Below, piece by piece: positions 16,226-25,500 of a DNA stretch of 64,000 bases. Origin of the DNA: JAKQIM01 sp029557965. Its GTDB lineage: Bacteria; Chloroflexota; Anaerolineae; Anaerolineales; UBA4823. Each line of letters starts with the position of its first letter. Position 1 is the stretch's first letter. Both the position numbers and the translations under genes were made by a program. The notes below the pieces were generated by a model. That model saw nothing but the letters and a program-made list of their open reading frames with translations, did no database searches and was not told the DNA's origin. The stretch is taken from contig DAOQUL010000001.1 of NCBI GenBank assembly GCA_035341015.1, positions 62,001-126,000 of the forward strand, written 5' to 3'.

Positions 16226-17629
16226 ATGGCTGAAGTGACAGGCCGAGTCGTTCAAATCTTAGGTGGTGTGGTCGATGTGGAATTCCCGGCAGAGCATCTT
16301 CCCGAGGTATATGATGCGGTTGAGATTCCTCAAAAAGATCAACTGCCTCTGGTTTTGGAAGTGCAAAAACACCTGGGCGAAAACCGGGTGCGTTGTGTGG
16401 CGATGGATACTACAGACGGGCTGCAGCGTGGCCTGCCTGCAATTGCCACCGGTGATCCTATCCAGGTGCCGGTTGGGCCAATTACCTTGGGCAGGGTGTT
16501 TAATGTTTTAGGGCGACCTGTGGATGGCGGTGGGCCAGTGCAGGCTGAGCAATTTTACCCTATCCACCGTCCTGCGCCGCTGTTCTCTGACCAATCTACG
16601 CGGGTGGAAGTTTTCGAGACTGGCATCAAGGTGATCGACCTGATTGCACCATTTACACGCGGTGGCAAAACAGGCATTTTTGGCGGTGCGGGTGTAGGAA
16701 AGACCGTTATCATCACCGAGTTGATCCGCTCGATTGCAACGGTTCACCAGGGTAACTCGGTGTTTGCGGGTGTAGGGGAACGCACGCGTGAGGGAACCCA
16801 ACTTTACCGTGAAATGATCGAATCGGGCGTGATGAAAGATACCGTGATGGTCTATGGGCAGATGAATGAGCCCCCCGGTGTGCGCCTGCGCGTGGCGCTT
16901 TCGGCCCTTTCGATGGCTGAGTATTTCCGCGACCAGGGTCGCGATGTGTTGTTGTTCATCGATAATATCTTCCGCTTCAGCATGTCGGGTTCTGAGGTGT
17001 CGGCGTTGTTAGGCCGTATGCCCTCGGCGGTAGGTTATCAGCCTACTTTGGCCACTGAAATGGGCGAGCTGCAAGAGCGGATCACCTCGACGCGTTCGGG
17101 TTCGATCACGTCGATGCAGGCAGTGTACGTTCCGGCGGATGATTACTCAGATCCTGCGCCTGTGGCGACCTTTACGCACCTGGATGCGACGATTGCCCTG
17201 GAACGCTCGATCGTTGAGAAGGGTATTTACCCTGCGGTGGATCCATTGGCTTCTACCTCGCGTATCCTGGATCCATTGATCGTGGGTGCTGAACACTACA
17301 CCACGGCTCGCGAGGTCCAGCGCGTTCTGCAGCGTTATAAAGATCTGCAAGATATCATTGCCATTTTGGGCGTAGATGAATTGAGCGAAGACGACAAGTT
17401 GATCGTCTCGCGTGCCCGCAAGATTGAGCGCTTCTTCTCGCAGCCATTCTTCGTTGCCCAGGTCTTTACAGGGCGCGAAGGCCGTTATGTTCCGCTGCGT
17501 GAAACCATCCGGGGCTTCCGCGAAATTTTGGATGGCAAACACGACGAGCTGCCTGAGCAGGCTTTTATGATGGTTGGTACGATTGACGATGCCGTCGAGC
17601 AGGCAGAGCGCCTGGCTAAGGGCGGTTAG
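16226..17629 (+). CDS. atpD: F1F0 ATP synthase beta subunit
   Basis: The catalytic subunit of F1, 467 residues, the usual length. Walker A is GGAGVGKT, the catalytic Glu lies in GVGERTREG, Walker B is VLLFIDNIFRF, and ALLGRMPSAVGYQPTL is intact. The DELSEDD segment contains the DELSEED-loop acidic motif in the form DELSEDD. AGGAGGCGAGC precedes the ATG at 16226. Confidence 0.98.
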   Translation: MAEVTGRVVQILGGVVDVEFPAEHLPEVYDAVEIPQKDQLPLVLEVQKHLGENRVRCVAMDTTDGLQRGLPAIATGDPIQVPVGPITLGRVFNVLGRPVDGGGPVQAEQFYPIHRPAPLFSDQSTRVEVFETGIKVIDLIAPFTRGGKTGIFGGAGVGKTVIITELIRSIATVHQGNSVFAGVGERTREGTQLYREMIESGVMKDTVMVYGQMNEPPGVRLRVALSALSMAEYFRDQGRDVLLFIDNIFRFSMSGSEVSALLGRMPSAVGYQPTLATEMGELQERITSTRSGSITSMQAVYVPADDYSDPAPVATFTHLDATIALERSIVEKGIYPAVDPLASTSRILDPLIVGAEHYTTAREVQRVLQRYKDLQDIIAILGVDELSEDDKLIVSRARKIERFFSQPFFVAQVFTGREGRYVPLRETIRGFREILDGKHDELPEQAFMMVGTIDDAVEQAERLAKGG

Positions 17630-17655
17630 CGCATTACCGGCGCGAAAGGTGTGCC

Positions 17656-18111
17656 ATGCCAATTCGTTGCGAGATCGTTTCTCAAGACCGCCTGGTGTTT
17701 GAAGGCGATGCAGATATGGTGCTTGTTCCTGGCGCATTGGGAGAGATGGGTATCCTTCCTAAGCATGCACCGCTGCTTTCTGCATTAAAGCCTGGCATTT
17801 TACGTGTAAGGGTTGCCGGGGGGCAAGAGCATGCGTTCACTGTGACGGGTGGGGTTGTTGAAGTGCAGCCCGACCTGGTGACTGTGCTGGCTGATGCAGC
17901 CGAAAATGTCATGGAGATCGATGTCAAGCGCGCAGAACAAGCCAGGCAGCGCGCAGAAGAATTATTAAAACAGGGTCCTCCACCAGATACTGAGGCTTAC
18001 CTGGCTATTGAGGCCGCGTTGAAGCGTTCCACTTTGCGCTTGGAAGCAGCTAGGCGTTATTCCGGTCAGCGCGGTCGCCCGTTAGGTATGGGCGAGGATA
18101 AAAATCTTTAA
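17656..18111 (+). CDS. atpC: F1F0 ATP synthase epsilon subunit
   Basis: This 151-residue subunit has the N-terminal beta-sandwich (RCEIVSQDRLVFEGDADMV, LPKHAPLLSALKPG) and a C-terminal helical pair rich in Arg and Glu. It links gamma to the membrane ring and can inhibit ATP hydrolysis. The C-terminal helical part is slightly longer than in many species. It lies 26 nt after atpD and is followed after only 2 nt by the MreB-like gene. Confidence 0.94.
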   Translation: MPIRCEIVSQDRLVFEGDADMVLVPGALGEMGILPKHAPLLSALKPGILRVRVAGGQEHAFTVTGGVVEVQPDLVTVLADAAENVMEIDVKRAEQARQRAEELLKQGPPPDTEAYLAIEAALKRSTLRLEAARRYSGQRGRPLGMGEDKNL

Positions 18112-18113
18112 GT

Positions 18114-19121
18114 ATGGCACTTTTTTCAAAAGAATTAGGTATAGATCTGGGGACGGTCAACACGCGGGCGGCTGAGAGCGGCCAGATATTGGTTGAAGAG
18201 CCCACTGTCGCTGCAATTGTTGTGACCGAACAGAAAATGGTGGCCTGGGGTCGTGAAGCTCAGGATATGCTGGGCCGAGTGCCTGAATCGATCGAGGTGT
18301 CGCGCCCACTGCGAAACGGGGTGATTGCAGACTACCAGGTTGCTGAGACGATGCTGGAATACCTGTTCAAGAAGATCGGCGGCCCGCTTCCTTTCTTTCG
18401 CCCACGGGTGATGATCACTGTTCCTGACGGCGTGACCAGCGTAGAACGCCGGGCTGTCTATGAGGCAGCCCAACAAGCTGGCGGCCGAGAAGTGTTTTTG
18501 ATCCAGCAGCCATTGGCCGCGGCTATTGGCGTTGACCTGCCGATTGGCACACCTTCGGGCAACATGATCTTGTGCCTGGGGGGCGGCGCAACCCAGGCGG
18601 CTGTGATGGCGATGTATGGCATTGTGGCTGGTGAAACGCTGCGGGCAGGTGGCATGCAGTTGGATGATTCGATCGTCTCTTACGTGCGCAAGAAATACGG
18701 CCTGATCATTGGCCAGCAGACAGCCGAACAGGTTAAGATCAAAATTGGAGCGGCCATCCCCCAGGATGACGAACAAAGCATGGAGATCCAGGGGCAAGAC
18801 CAGGTTACTGGCCTGCCGCGCCCAATCACGTTGACCACGGGCGAGATTGTGGATGCTATGGAAGAGCCACTGCGGGCTGTGATCGAGACCGCCAGGCGTG
18901 TGCTGGAAAAAACCCCCCCCGAGCTGGTTTCGGATATTATTGACCGCGGCGTGGCGCTATGCGGTGGCGGTGCGCTCTTGCGAGGAATTGACCGGTTAAT
19001 GACCAAAGAACTGGGCGTTCCGGCTTACCTGGTAGACAGCCCGTTGACCTGCACGGCCGAAGGAGCGGCACGCGGCATTCGGATGCGCGAAATTTTGCGC
19101 CGCAACTTGCCGGTGGTCTGA
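18114..19121 (+). CDS. MreB-like actin-fold protein lacking catalytic residues
   Basis: This 335-residue protein aligns with MreB/Mbl throughout: phosphate-1 loop GIDLGTVNT at 9-17, DMLGRVPESI, the REVFLI segment and C-terminal CGGGALLRGID. Two active-site motifs are changed. The IEEP motif with the catalytic Glu reads IQQP at 130-133, and the phosphate-2 motif DIGGGTTE reads CLGGGATQ at 154-161, losing the Asp. It may therefore bind but not hydrolyse ATP, or act as a filament scaffold or cap. It starts 2 nt after atpC and shares its transcript. A second, normal MreB would be expected elsewhere in the genome. The gene is intact, so it is not a pseudogene. Confidence 0.88.
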   Translation: MALFSKELGIDLGTVNTRAAESGQILVEEPTVAAIVVTEQKMVAWGREAQDMLGRVPESIEVSRPLRNGVIADYQVAETMLEYLFKKIGGPLPFFRPRVMITVPDGVTSVERRAVYEAAQQAGGREVFLIQQPLAAAIGVDLPIGTPSGNMILCLGGGATQAAVMAMYGIVAGETLRAGGMQLDDSIVSYVRKKYGLIIGQQTAEQVKIKIGAAIPQDDEQSMEIQGQDQVTGLPRPITLTTGEIVDAMEEPLRAVIETARRVLEKTPPELVSDIIDRGVALCGGGALLRGIDRLMTKELGVPAYLVDSPLTCTAEGAARGIRMREILRRNLPVV

Positions 19122-19132
19122 TTCTGCCGATC

Positions 19133-19183
19133 TTAAAACGAGAGTGAGGCGGTGCAAATGGCGCTGCCTCACTCTCGTTTTAA
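19133..19183. terminator. Perfect 18-bp hairpin between convergent mreB-like gene and rex
   Basis: Arms at 19133-19150 and 19166-19183 are exact reverse complements and begin and end with TTAAAA/TTTTAA. Each strand therefore has a U-tract after the stem. It probably ends both the atp operon and rex. Confidence 0.85.
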
Positions 19184-19207
19184 TGATGAATGCACGGCAA
19201 TCTGTGT

Positions 19208-19828
19208 TTATTCCAGATAAAAGGACATGCGTTGCAGATGGATTACTGGGTCGATATCTTGAACTTGAATGCCGGTTGGTACGGTCAAGTTGATGGGGGC
19301 ATAATTCAGAATGGCTTTTACCCCAGCTTGAACAAGCTGCTCTGTCACTGCCTGGGCTTGCTGAGCTGGTACGGCAAGCATGGCGATACGAATACCGGCT
19401 GCTTGAACAACGGGAACCAGGTTTGCAATATCTTGGACGGTATATTCGCCAACCATCTGCCCAATCTTTTGCGGGTCACTGTCAAAGACCATGGCGATGT
19501 GGAAACCACGATTTGCAAACCCTTGGTAGCGAGCGAGCGCATGGCCTACATCACCGGCGCCAATCACCACCACATCCCAGACCCGGTTAACATGCAGGAT
19601 GCTGCACAATTGATCGAGCAAGAATTCGATCCGGTAGCCTGTGCCTTGTTTGCCAAATTCGCCAAATTGAGAGAGGTCTTTGCGGATCTGGGCAGCAGAA
19701 ATCCCAAGCTTTTCGCCCAATTCTTGCGATGAGGTGACTTGACGCCCTTCGTGTGCCATGCGTTGGAGGGTGCGAAGGTATAAGGGCAAACGACCAACAA
19801 CGATATCGGGGATAGATTTATCTTCCAA
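19208..19828 (-). CDS. rex: Redox-sensing transcriptional repressor Rex
   Basis: This 206-residue repressor binds DNA when NADH is low and releases it when NADH rises. The winged-helix part includes SSQELGEKLGISAAQIRKDLSQFGEFG near 38-62. The Rossmann part has GAGDVGHAL near 88-96 and a C-terminal LNYAPINLTVP segment. It starts with TTG at 19828, supported by GGAG about 7 nt upstream; no ATG or GTG fits the homology. It is divergent from obgE, and the gap contains a Rex-type operator, so it probably regulates itself. Confidence 0.94.
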   Translation of the reverse strand: MEDKSIPDIVVGRLPLYLRTLQRMAHEGRQVTSSQELGEKLGISAAQIRKDLSQFGEFGKQGTGYRIEFLLDQLCSILHVNRVWDVVVIGAGDVGHALARYQGFANRGFHIAMVFDSDPQKIGQMVGEYTVQDIANLVPVVQAAGIRIAMLAVPAQQAQAVTEQLVQAGVKAILNYAPINLTVPTGIQVQDIDPVIHLQRMSFYLE

Positions 19829-19858
19829 GGCGGGCTCCAGTAGGGGCGATCGGTAGAA

Positions 19859-19898
19859 TTGTGCTTTTCACCACAATGGTTTCACAAGTATATCACAA
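19859..19898. promoter_or_regulatory. Rex operator with helically phased half-sites
   Basis: TTGTG at 19859-19863 and CACAA at 19872-19876 form an inverted repeat with an 8-nt centre, as in the Rex consensus TTGTG-N8-CACAA. CACAA recurs at 19883-19887 and 19894-19898, exactly 11 bp apart each time (one DNA turn). The array lies between rex and the obgE -10 box. Confidence 0.65.
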
Positions 19899-19908
19899 TC
19901 GCCGCCGA

Positions 19909-19917
19909 TGGTATAAT
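19909..19917 (+). promoter_or_regulatory. obgE extended -10 promoter
   Basis: TG-G-TATAAT at 19909-19917 is a perfect extended -10 box. The obgE ATG at 19927 is 9 nt further on, leaving almost no leader. No good -35 is seen, as expected for an extended -10 promoter. Confidence 0.65.
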
Positions 19918-19926
19918 CGATACATT

Positions 19927-21186
19927 ATGTTCATAGACGAAGCACAAATCCACGTACGTTCCGGAAAAGGCGGAGATGGTGTTGTACACTTTCGCCGCGA
20001 AAAATATGTGCCATACGGCGGCCCTGATGGCGGCGATGGTGGCAAAGGCGGGGACGCGATCTTAGAAGTGCGCCCCGCGCTGAATACGCTGGTGGCATTC
20101 AGGCACCAGGCCAGGTTCAAGGCTGATGACGGCCAACGCGGCGCTCGCAGCAACATGACTGGTCGTTCGGCCGAAGATCTGATCATCCCAATTCCGCCTG
20201 GCACAATTATTTCTGATGCCATGACCGGTGAAGTGTTGGGTGATTTAGTAGAGCCTGGGCAGCGCCTGGTGGTCTGCAAGGGTGGGCGGGGGGGGCGCGG
20301 TAACGCCCGCTTTGCGAATTCGCGTAACCAGGTTCCGCGTATTGCAGAACGGGGTGAGCCATTTCAGGAGCGTTCCCTGAAATTGGAATTGAAGTTGATT
20401 GCAGATGTGGGGATTGTGGGAGTTCCCAACGCGGGGAAGTCCACTTTCTTGTCGGTAGTTACCAATGCAAAACCTAAGATTGCCCCATACCCCTTTACTA
20501 CGATTGAGCCAAACCTGGGCGTGGCAGACCTGGGCGAAGGGCTTACTTTGGTGCTGGCTGACATTCCCGGTTTGATCGAGGGGGCACACATGGGGATTGG
20601 CCTCGGGCATGACTTTTTACGCCATGTGCAGCGTACCCGGGTCTTGATCCATCTTTTGGATGGTCTTGCGGAGGATCCGGTGATGGATTTCGCTCAGATC
20701 AATAGCGAGTTAGCGTTGTTTGATCCAAACCTGGCGAGCAAACCTCAGGTGGTAGCATTGAATAAAATGGATTTGCCAGACGTGCAGGCGCGTTGGCCCT
20801 CGGTTGAGGCTGCTCTCAAGCGGCTTGGTCACCAGCCCCTGGCAATCTCAGCCGCGGCGGGCACAAATGTGAAACCCCTGCTTTACCAGGCTGTTCAACT
20901 GCTGCAAAGCACCCCGCCTGTGGCAGAAATTGCCGCTACGCCGGTTTACCGGGTGGAAGCTGATCCAAAGCACTTCACAATCGAGCAGACCCCTGAAGGT
21001 TGGCGTGTCCACGGCGAGGCCATCGAGCGCGCTGCAGCAATGACGTATTGGGAATTTGATGATTCGGTTCGCCGTTTCCAGCATATCCTAGAAACATTGG
21101 GCGTAGACCGGGCTTTGCGTGAGGCGGGTGTGCAAGAAGGGGATACGGTGTTTATCGGCGAGCATGAGTTGGAATGGTCTGATTGA
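19927..21186 (+). CDS. obgE: GTPase ObgE/CgtA
   Basis: This 419-residue ribosome-associated GTPase takes part in 50S assembly and growth control. The N-terminal Gly-rich Obg domain covers about 1-158 (SGKGGDGVVHFRREK, GGRGGRGNARFA). The G domain has G1 GVPNAGKS, G3 DIPGLIEGAH and G4 NKMD, and a C-terminal OCT domain covers about 340-419. The frame is open upstream, but homology starts at MFIDEA, fixing the ATG at 19927. The 3' end overlaps nadD by 4 nt. GTP/redox co-regulation is possible through the Rex sites upstream. Confidence 0.96.
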   Translation: MFIDEAQIHVRSGKGGDGVVHFRREKYVPYGGPDGGDGGKGGDAILEVRPALNTLVAFRHQARFKADDGQRGARSNMTGRSAEDLIIPIPPGTIISDAMTGEVLGDLVEPGQRLVVCKGGRGGRGNARFANSRNQVPRIAERGEPFQERSLKLELKLIADVGIVGVPNAGKSTFLSVVTNAKPKIAPYPFTTIEPNLGVADLGEGLTLVLADIPGLIEGAHMGIGLGHDFLRHVQRTRVLIHLLDGLAEDPVMDFAQINSELALFDPNLASKPQVVALNKMDLPDVQARWPSVEAALKRLGHQPLAISAAAGTNVKPLLYQAVQLLQSTPPVAEIAATPVYRVEADPKHFTIEQTPEGWRVHGEAIERAAAMTYWEFDDSVRRFQHILETLGVDRALREAGVQEGDTVFIGEHELEWSD

Positions 21187-21794
21187 GCGTTCGGCGTATC
21201 GGTATTCTGGGGGGGACTTTTGATCCCCCACATATCGGCCATCTTGTGCTTGCTTCAGAAGCGCAGGCACAACTGGGCCTGGAACAGGTGCTGTGGGTTT
21301 TAACGCCTTTTCCACCGCACAAACAAGATCAGCTTATAACCCCTTTGCCCCAGCGCCTTGAGATGTTAAATGCCGCCCTGGATGAAAATCCGGCCTTTTC
21401 TTTGTCGCGGGTTGACATCGATCGACAACCGCCTCATTATGCGCTCGATACTGTGCGTTTGCTTCAGGCGAGGCACCGCGGAACAGACTTGATCTATTTG
21501 ATGGGGGGAGACTCGCTCAGTAATTTGCCCACCTGGTATCACGCCTTGGAATTTGTGCAGGCCTGTGCTGGGATTGGTGTGATGCACCGAACGGGGATTC
21601 GTATCGACCTTGATCACGTTGAAACAGTTTTGCCGGGAATATCCGAGAAGGTGTTATTCATTAACACACCCTGGTTAGAAATATCATCATCTGATATTCG
21701 CCAGCGGGTGAGCGATGGCCTACCTTACCGCTACTTTCTGCCCGCTCCGGTGTACCAGATGGTTAACCGGTATGGGTTATACCAGCAGGAATAG
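21183..21794 (+). CDS. nadD: Nicotinate-nucleotide adenylyltransferase NadD
   Basis: This 203-residue enzyme makes deamido-NAD from nicotinate mononucleotide and ATP. It shows GGTFDPPHIGHL (the HxGH nucleotidyltransferase motif) near 10-21 and the C-terminal ISSSDIRQRV motif. The start is TTG at 21183, overlapping the obgE stop, with no better upstream option. An NAD synthesis gene next to the NADH sensor rex is a sensible neighbourhood. It converges on the hydrolase gene with only 5 nt between stops. Confidence 0.94.
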   Translation: MSVRRIGILGGTFDPPHIGHLVLASEAQAQLGLEQVLWVLTPFPPHKQDQLITPLPQRLEMLNAALDENPAFSLSRVDIDRQPPHYALDTVRLLQARHRGTDLIYLMGGDSLSNLPTWYHALEFVQACAGIGVMHRTGIRIDLDHVETVLPGISEKVLFINTPWLEISSSDIRQRVSDGLPYRYFLPAPVYQMVNRYGLYQQE

Positions 21795-21799
21795 ACCTT

Positions 21800-22594
21800 C
21801 TAAGTTATCAGTGCCAGGAATTCATGCAAGGCATGGTTGAATGCTCTTGGCTGTTCGATATTGAGCAAGTGACCTGCTTTTGCCAGTATGACCAGCCGGG
21901 AATTGGGGATGGCCACTTGCGTGGCCTCGGCCTCGGCAGGTGGGACAACCTGGTCTTCTGCACCATGAATGACCAGGGTAGGGCAGTGGATTTGGCTGAG
22001 TATGGGGGTTGAGTCGGGGCGGTCGCGCATGGCATACAGCGCCCCAGCGATCCCCTCAACCGATGCACTCGACATGATCTTGAGCACCTGCCTAACCAGG
22101 GCAGGGCGGTTGCTGTAGCTTTGAGGTGCCAGCATTTTGCCGATCATACCTTCAGCGATTGCTTGGGGGCCAGATTGTTGAACCAATTGGATCGATTTTT
22201 CGCGTCCTGCCTTGGCCTGTGGACTGTCAGGGCCTGGACGCGTGCCTGCCAAGATGAGCCCTCCAACGCGGTGAGCAAATTTTCGATAAAACGCCAGGCT
22301 GATATAGCCTCCCATTGAGATCCCGCAAACCACCACGGGCCGGGTGATCTTCAGCGCGTCGAGAAAGTCATTGCAGTCTTGAGCCAACAGATCGACGCTG
22401 TATGGTCCTGGCAGGGGGGCAGATTGGCCGAAGCCGCGCAGGTCGGGCGCCAGCAAGCATGCGGTATCTGCCAATCCCGAAAGCTGGTGTTTCCAGATCT
22501 GCCGGCTTAGCGGGTAACCGTGGATCAGCAAAAGTGGAAGCCCCTCACCGCGGGCGCGGTAAGCCATCGAAAAGTCAGGTAAGTGTACTTTCAT
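21800..22594 (-). CDS. Alpha/beta hydrolase fold protein
   Basis: This 264-residue cytoplasmic hydrolase has the oxyanion HGYP motif, nucleophile Ser in GISMGG near residue 93, Asp in GAEDQVVP and His in AGHLLNIEQP. It resembles 3-oxoadipate enol-lactonase and esterase groups, but no pathway partner is present, so the substrate is open. The ATG at 22594 is chosen over GTG 22600 because it overlaps the upstream sensor gene's stop (ATGA) and AGAGG is well placed. It is co-transcribed with the HD-GYP sensor. Confidence 0.88.
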   Translation of the reverse strand: MKVHLPDFSMAYRARGEGLPLLLIHGYPLSRQIWKHQLSGLADTACLLAPDLRGFGQSAPLPGPYSVDLLAQDCNDFLDALKITRPVVVCGISMGGYISLAFYRKFAHRVGGLILAGTRPGPDSPQAKAGREKSIQLVQQSGPQAIAEGMIGKMLAPQSYSNRPALVRQVLKIMSSASVEGIAGALYAMRDRPDSTPILSQIHCPTLVIHGAEDQVVPPAEAEATQVAIPNSRLVILAKAGHLLNIEQPRAFNHALHEFLALIT

Positions 22595-25500
22595 TCCCAC
22601 ACCTCTGCTCGGATAAAGATGTCAACAATTTCTGGATCGAAATACTTGCCTGCCTCCTGGCGAATGTACTCAATGGCTTTCTTAACTGGCCAGGCCTTGC
22701 GGTATGGGCGGTCAGAGCGAATCGAATCCCATACATCTGCCAGGGCAAATATGCGGGCCTCGAGTGGAATTTGATTCTCCTTCAGTCCGCGTGGATACCC
22801 GCTGCCATCCCATTTCTCGTGATGACAATAAGGGATATTGATGGCCGGGGCCAGGAATTCAATCGGCGAAAGCATTTCGTAGGCGTGGACAGGATGGCGG
22901 CTCATGATATCGCGTTCTGCGGGCGTCAATGGTCCTGGCTTGTGCAGGATTCGATCTGGTACCGCTAACTTGCCAATATCGTGCAGCAGCGCCCCGCGGC
23001 GGATCTGCAGCAGCCTGGCATCATCCAGGCCCATTGCCTCAGCCAGGCGTACGGATAGTTCGGTCACGCGCTGTGTGTGCCCCTCGGTATCATGGTCGCG
23101 CAAATCAAGGGCGCGAGACCAGCCCTCCAGGGTAGTGTCATAAGCCAACCTGAGCTCAGTATTTGAGCGCTGTAAGTCATTGAACAGGGTGGCGTTATCC
23201 ACCGCAATGGCTGCTTGCCCGGCAAGTGTTTCTAAGAACTCAAGCCAGTCTTGATCGGGTTGGAATGATGAGCGGCAAAATACTTCCAAGACGCCTTTGA
23301 TTTCGCCTTTTGCGATCAGAGGGCTGGCCCAACAAGCGGTAAACCCTTCAGTGGTTAGCCAATTCTTGGGAGTTTGAAAATTGGTGTCGGATTTCAAATC
23401 GGCGATGCTCAAGGTTTGTCTTTCTAGCGCGGCGCGGCCGGCGAGCCCTTCGCCAATTCGTATGCCCGAATGGCTATCCTGGCTGCCGCGGAAGGCATAG
23501 CCGGCAGCGAACTCTAGGAACTGGGTGTGCGAATTGAACATGAGAATGGCGGCTGCATCCATGTGCAATTGGTAGACGATTTGTTCCAGCAGGATATTCA
23601 ATGTAACGCGCAGGTCAAGGCTGGCGTTAATGGCCATGTCGATCGTGCGCAGGGCGGTTAATCGTTCGATGCGGCGTTGTGTTTCTGAGAAGAGGTGCGC
23701 ATTCTCGATCATGATGGCGGCAGAATTGGCTACCAGGGCCAGCGCATCGGCATCAGACTGTCTGAAATAATTTAGATAATAGCTTTGAACCTGTAAGATG
23801 CCCGCAACCTGGCCCTTTACCATCATTGGCGCATAGATCGCAGATTGAGGGTAGGGCGGCGGTCCGATTGAGATATTGTGAGAGGATGATTGCAGGCGTG
23901 CTTCCAGGTCATTGACCAGGATCGTTTTCTGTTCGCGAATGACCTGGCTTTGTGGACCTTGTCCATCTGGGTTGAACGGCACAGCCGGCAGGGTGCTGAC
24001 GTCGATTGGTTGGTCATCGTACTCACCATAGGCGCAGGTGATAATCTGTTCGTGCGGATCGTATTGAGAGACGATAATGGCTGAAAGATCAGGCAGCAGG
24101 GCGTGAAGGCCGCGCGAGATGCGTTCGTATATCTGAGGTGGGTGCAGGGTTTCGGCAAGAGAGCGGCCTATTTCGTTGACGGTCTCTAATTGGCGAGCCT
24201 GCGATTGGGTTTGCTCATATAATTGCGCACGGTGCAATGCGTTAGCCCCGGTTTGCGCAATGGCTTTCAAGATTTTTATATCTTCAGTTGAAAAAACGGT
24301 TGAGCGACCTATCGCCAGCGCACCAATTGCGCTTTGTTTAACTGCCAGGGGGACGGCGGCTGCGGAATAATCGCCATCTAAGAGATCGCTAAAGGTAATC
24401 CGTGGATCGGTTCTCACGTCGTCCGTAGTGTATTGCTGCTTGGGGCCAATGATGTCTTTGAATACATTTTGGTCGGCTGAAAGATGCAGGTGATTGACGC
24501 CCGACCAACTGCCAACAGCTAACTCAATGATGATCTCTCCACCGGCTTCGTTGCCCAGTGCTATCAGGCTGCTCTTGCAGTTCAAGGATCGGTTGACTTC
24601 ATTTAAAATGATTGGCAGCATATCGCTGCGGACCTGGGCGGCGCGCAAAGACTGGCTGATATCTGCAATGGCTTTTAATTCGCGTTCGCGTTGTTTCGCA
24701 AACGTGATATCTTCGGTCAAAATGACCACTTGAGAGACCTTACCCTGGTCATCTTGGATGGCATAGAAATATTGTGAGACCCATTCGGCTGCTCCGGGCC
24801 GGTGGTTTTGATTGTGCAGCTCAGAAATGTAAAGCGATCCGCCTTCTTGGTAAACGCGCTTGATATCTGGAAGGTATTCGTTTAGATACTTATCTTGATG
24901 ATCGAAAGCCAAAGCCGGGCGGACCCTGGTCAGGTCATCTTGGATGGCCTGATCGGGCATCGCCCAGATTGTGCGCCAGGTCTCGTTATAACTTAGCAAT
25001 TGGCCTGTTGGGCCGCGGACTGAAATCCCGACCGGCGCATGTTCGATAATGGCGCGGTTCAGGCTTTCGCTGGCGCGCAGCGCGTCTTCGGCTCGTTTAT
25101 GCTTGGTAATATCTCGATTTACCCCAATGGTTGATGTCAGTCTCCCGCTCTGATCGTATACGGGTACGATGACCGTGGCGCAAAAGCCACGTTGGCCATC
25201 TTTGCGTAAATAATGGATCTCTCCAGACCAGCGCCGATTGGCTTCAATCTCTGTTTTGATATGGTCGATGATGTAGGGGATGTCATCTGGATGGTAAATG
25301 ATGGTTGCAGACTCGCCAAGTACATCTTCCTTCGTGTAGCCAAACATGTGTTCGGCAGCCGGGTTCCAGTCGGTGATCTTTCCCTCTGCATTTGTGAGGA
25401 TCACACTGTCAAACATATTCTCGAGGGTGATTGCTTGCCTTTGGTAATTGGCGGCATTGCTTCTAGATTCTTCCAAAGCGCGCTCAAGGCGGGAAGTTAA

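Noticed and set aside
17147..17737. A 196-codon open frame antisense to atpD/atpC
   Set aside because: It spans two well-defined sense genes and shows no motifs.
18135..18797. A 220-codon open frame antisense to the MreB-like gene
   Set aside because: Shadow of a gene with end-to-end homology; no ribosome-binding site or family match.
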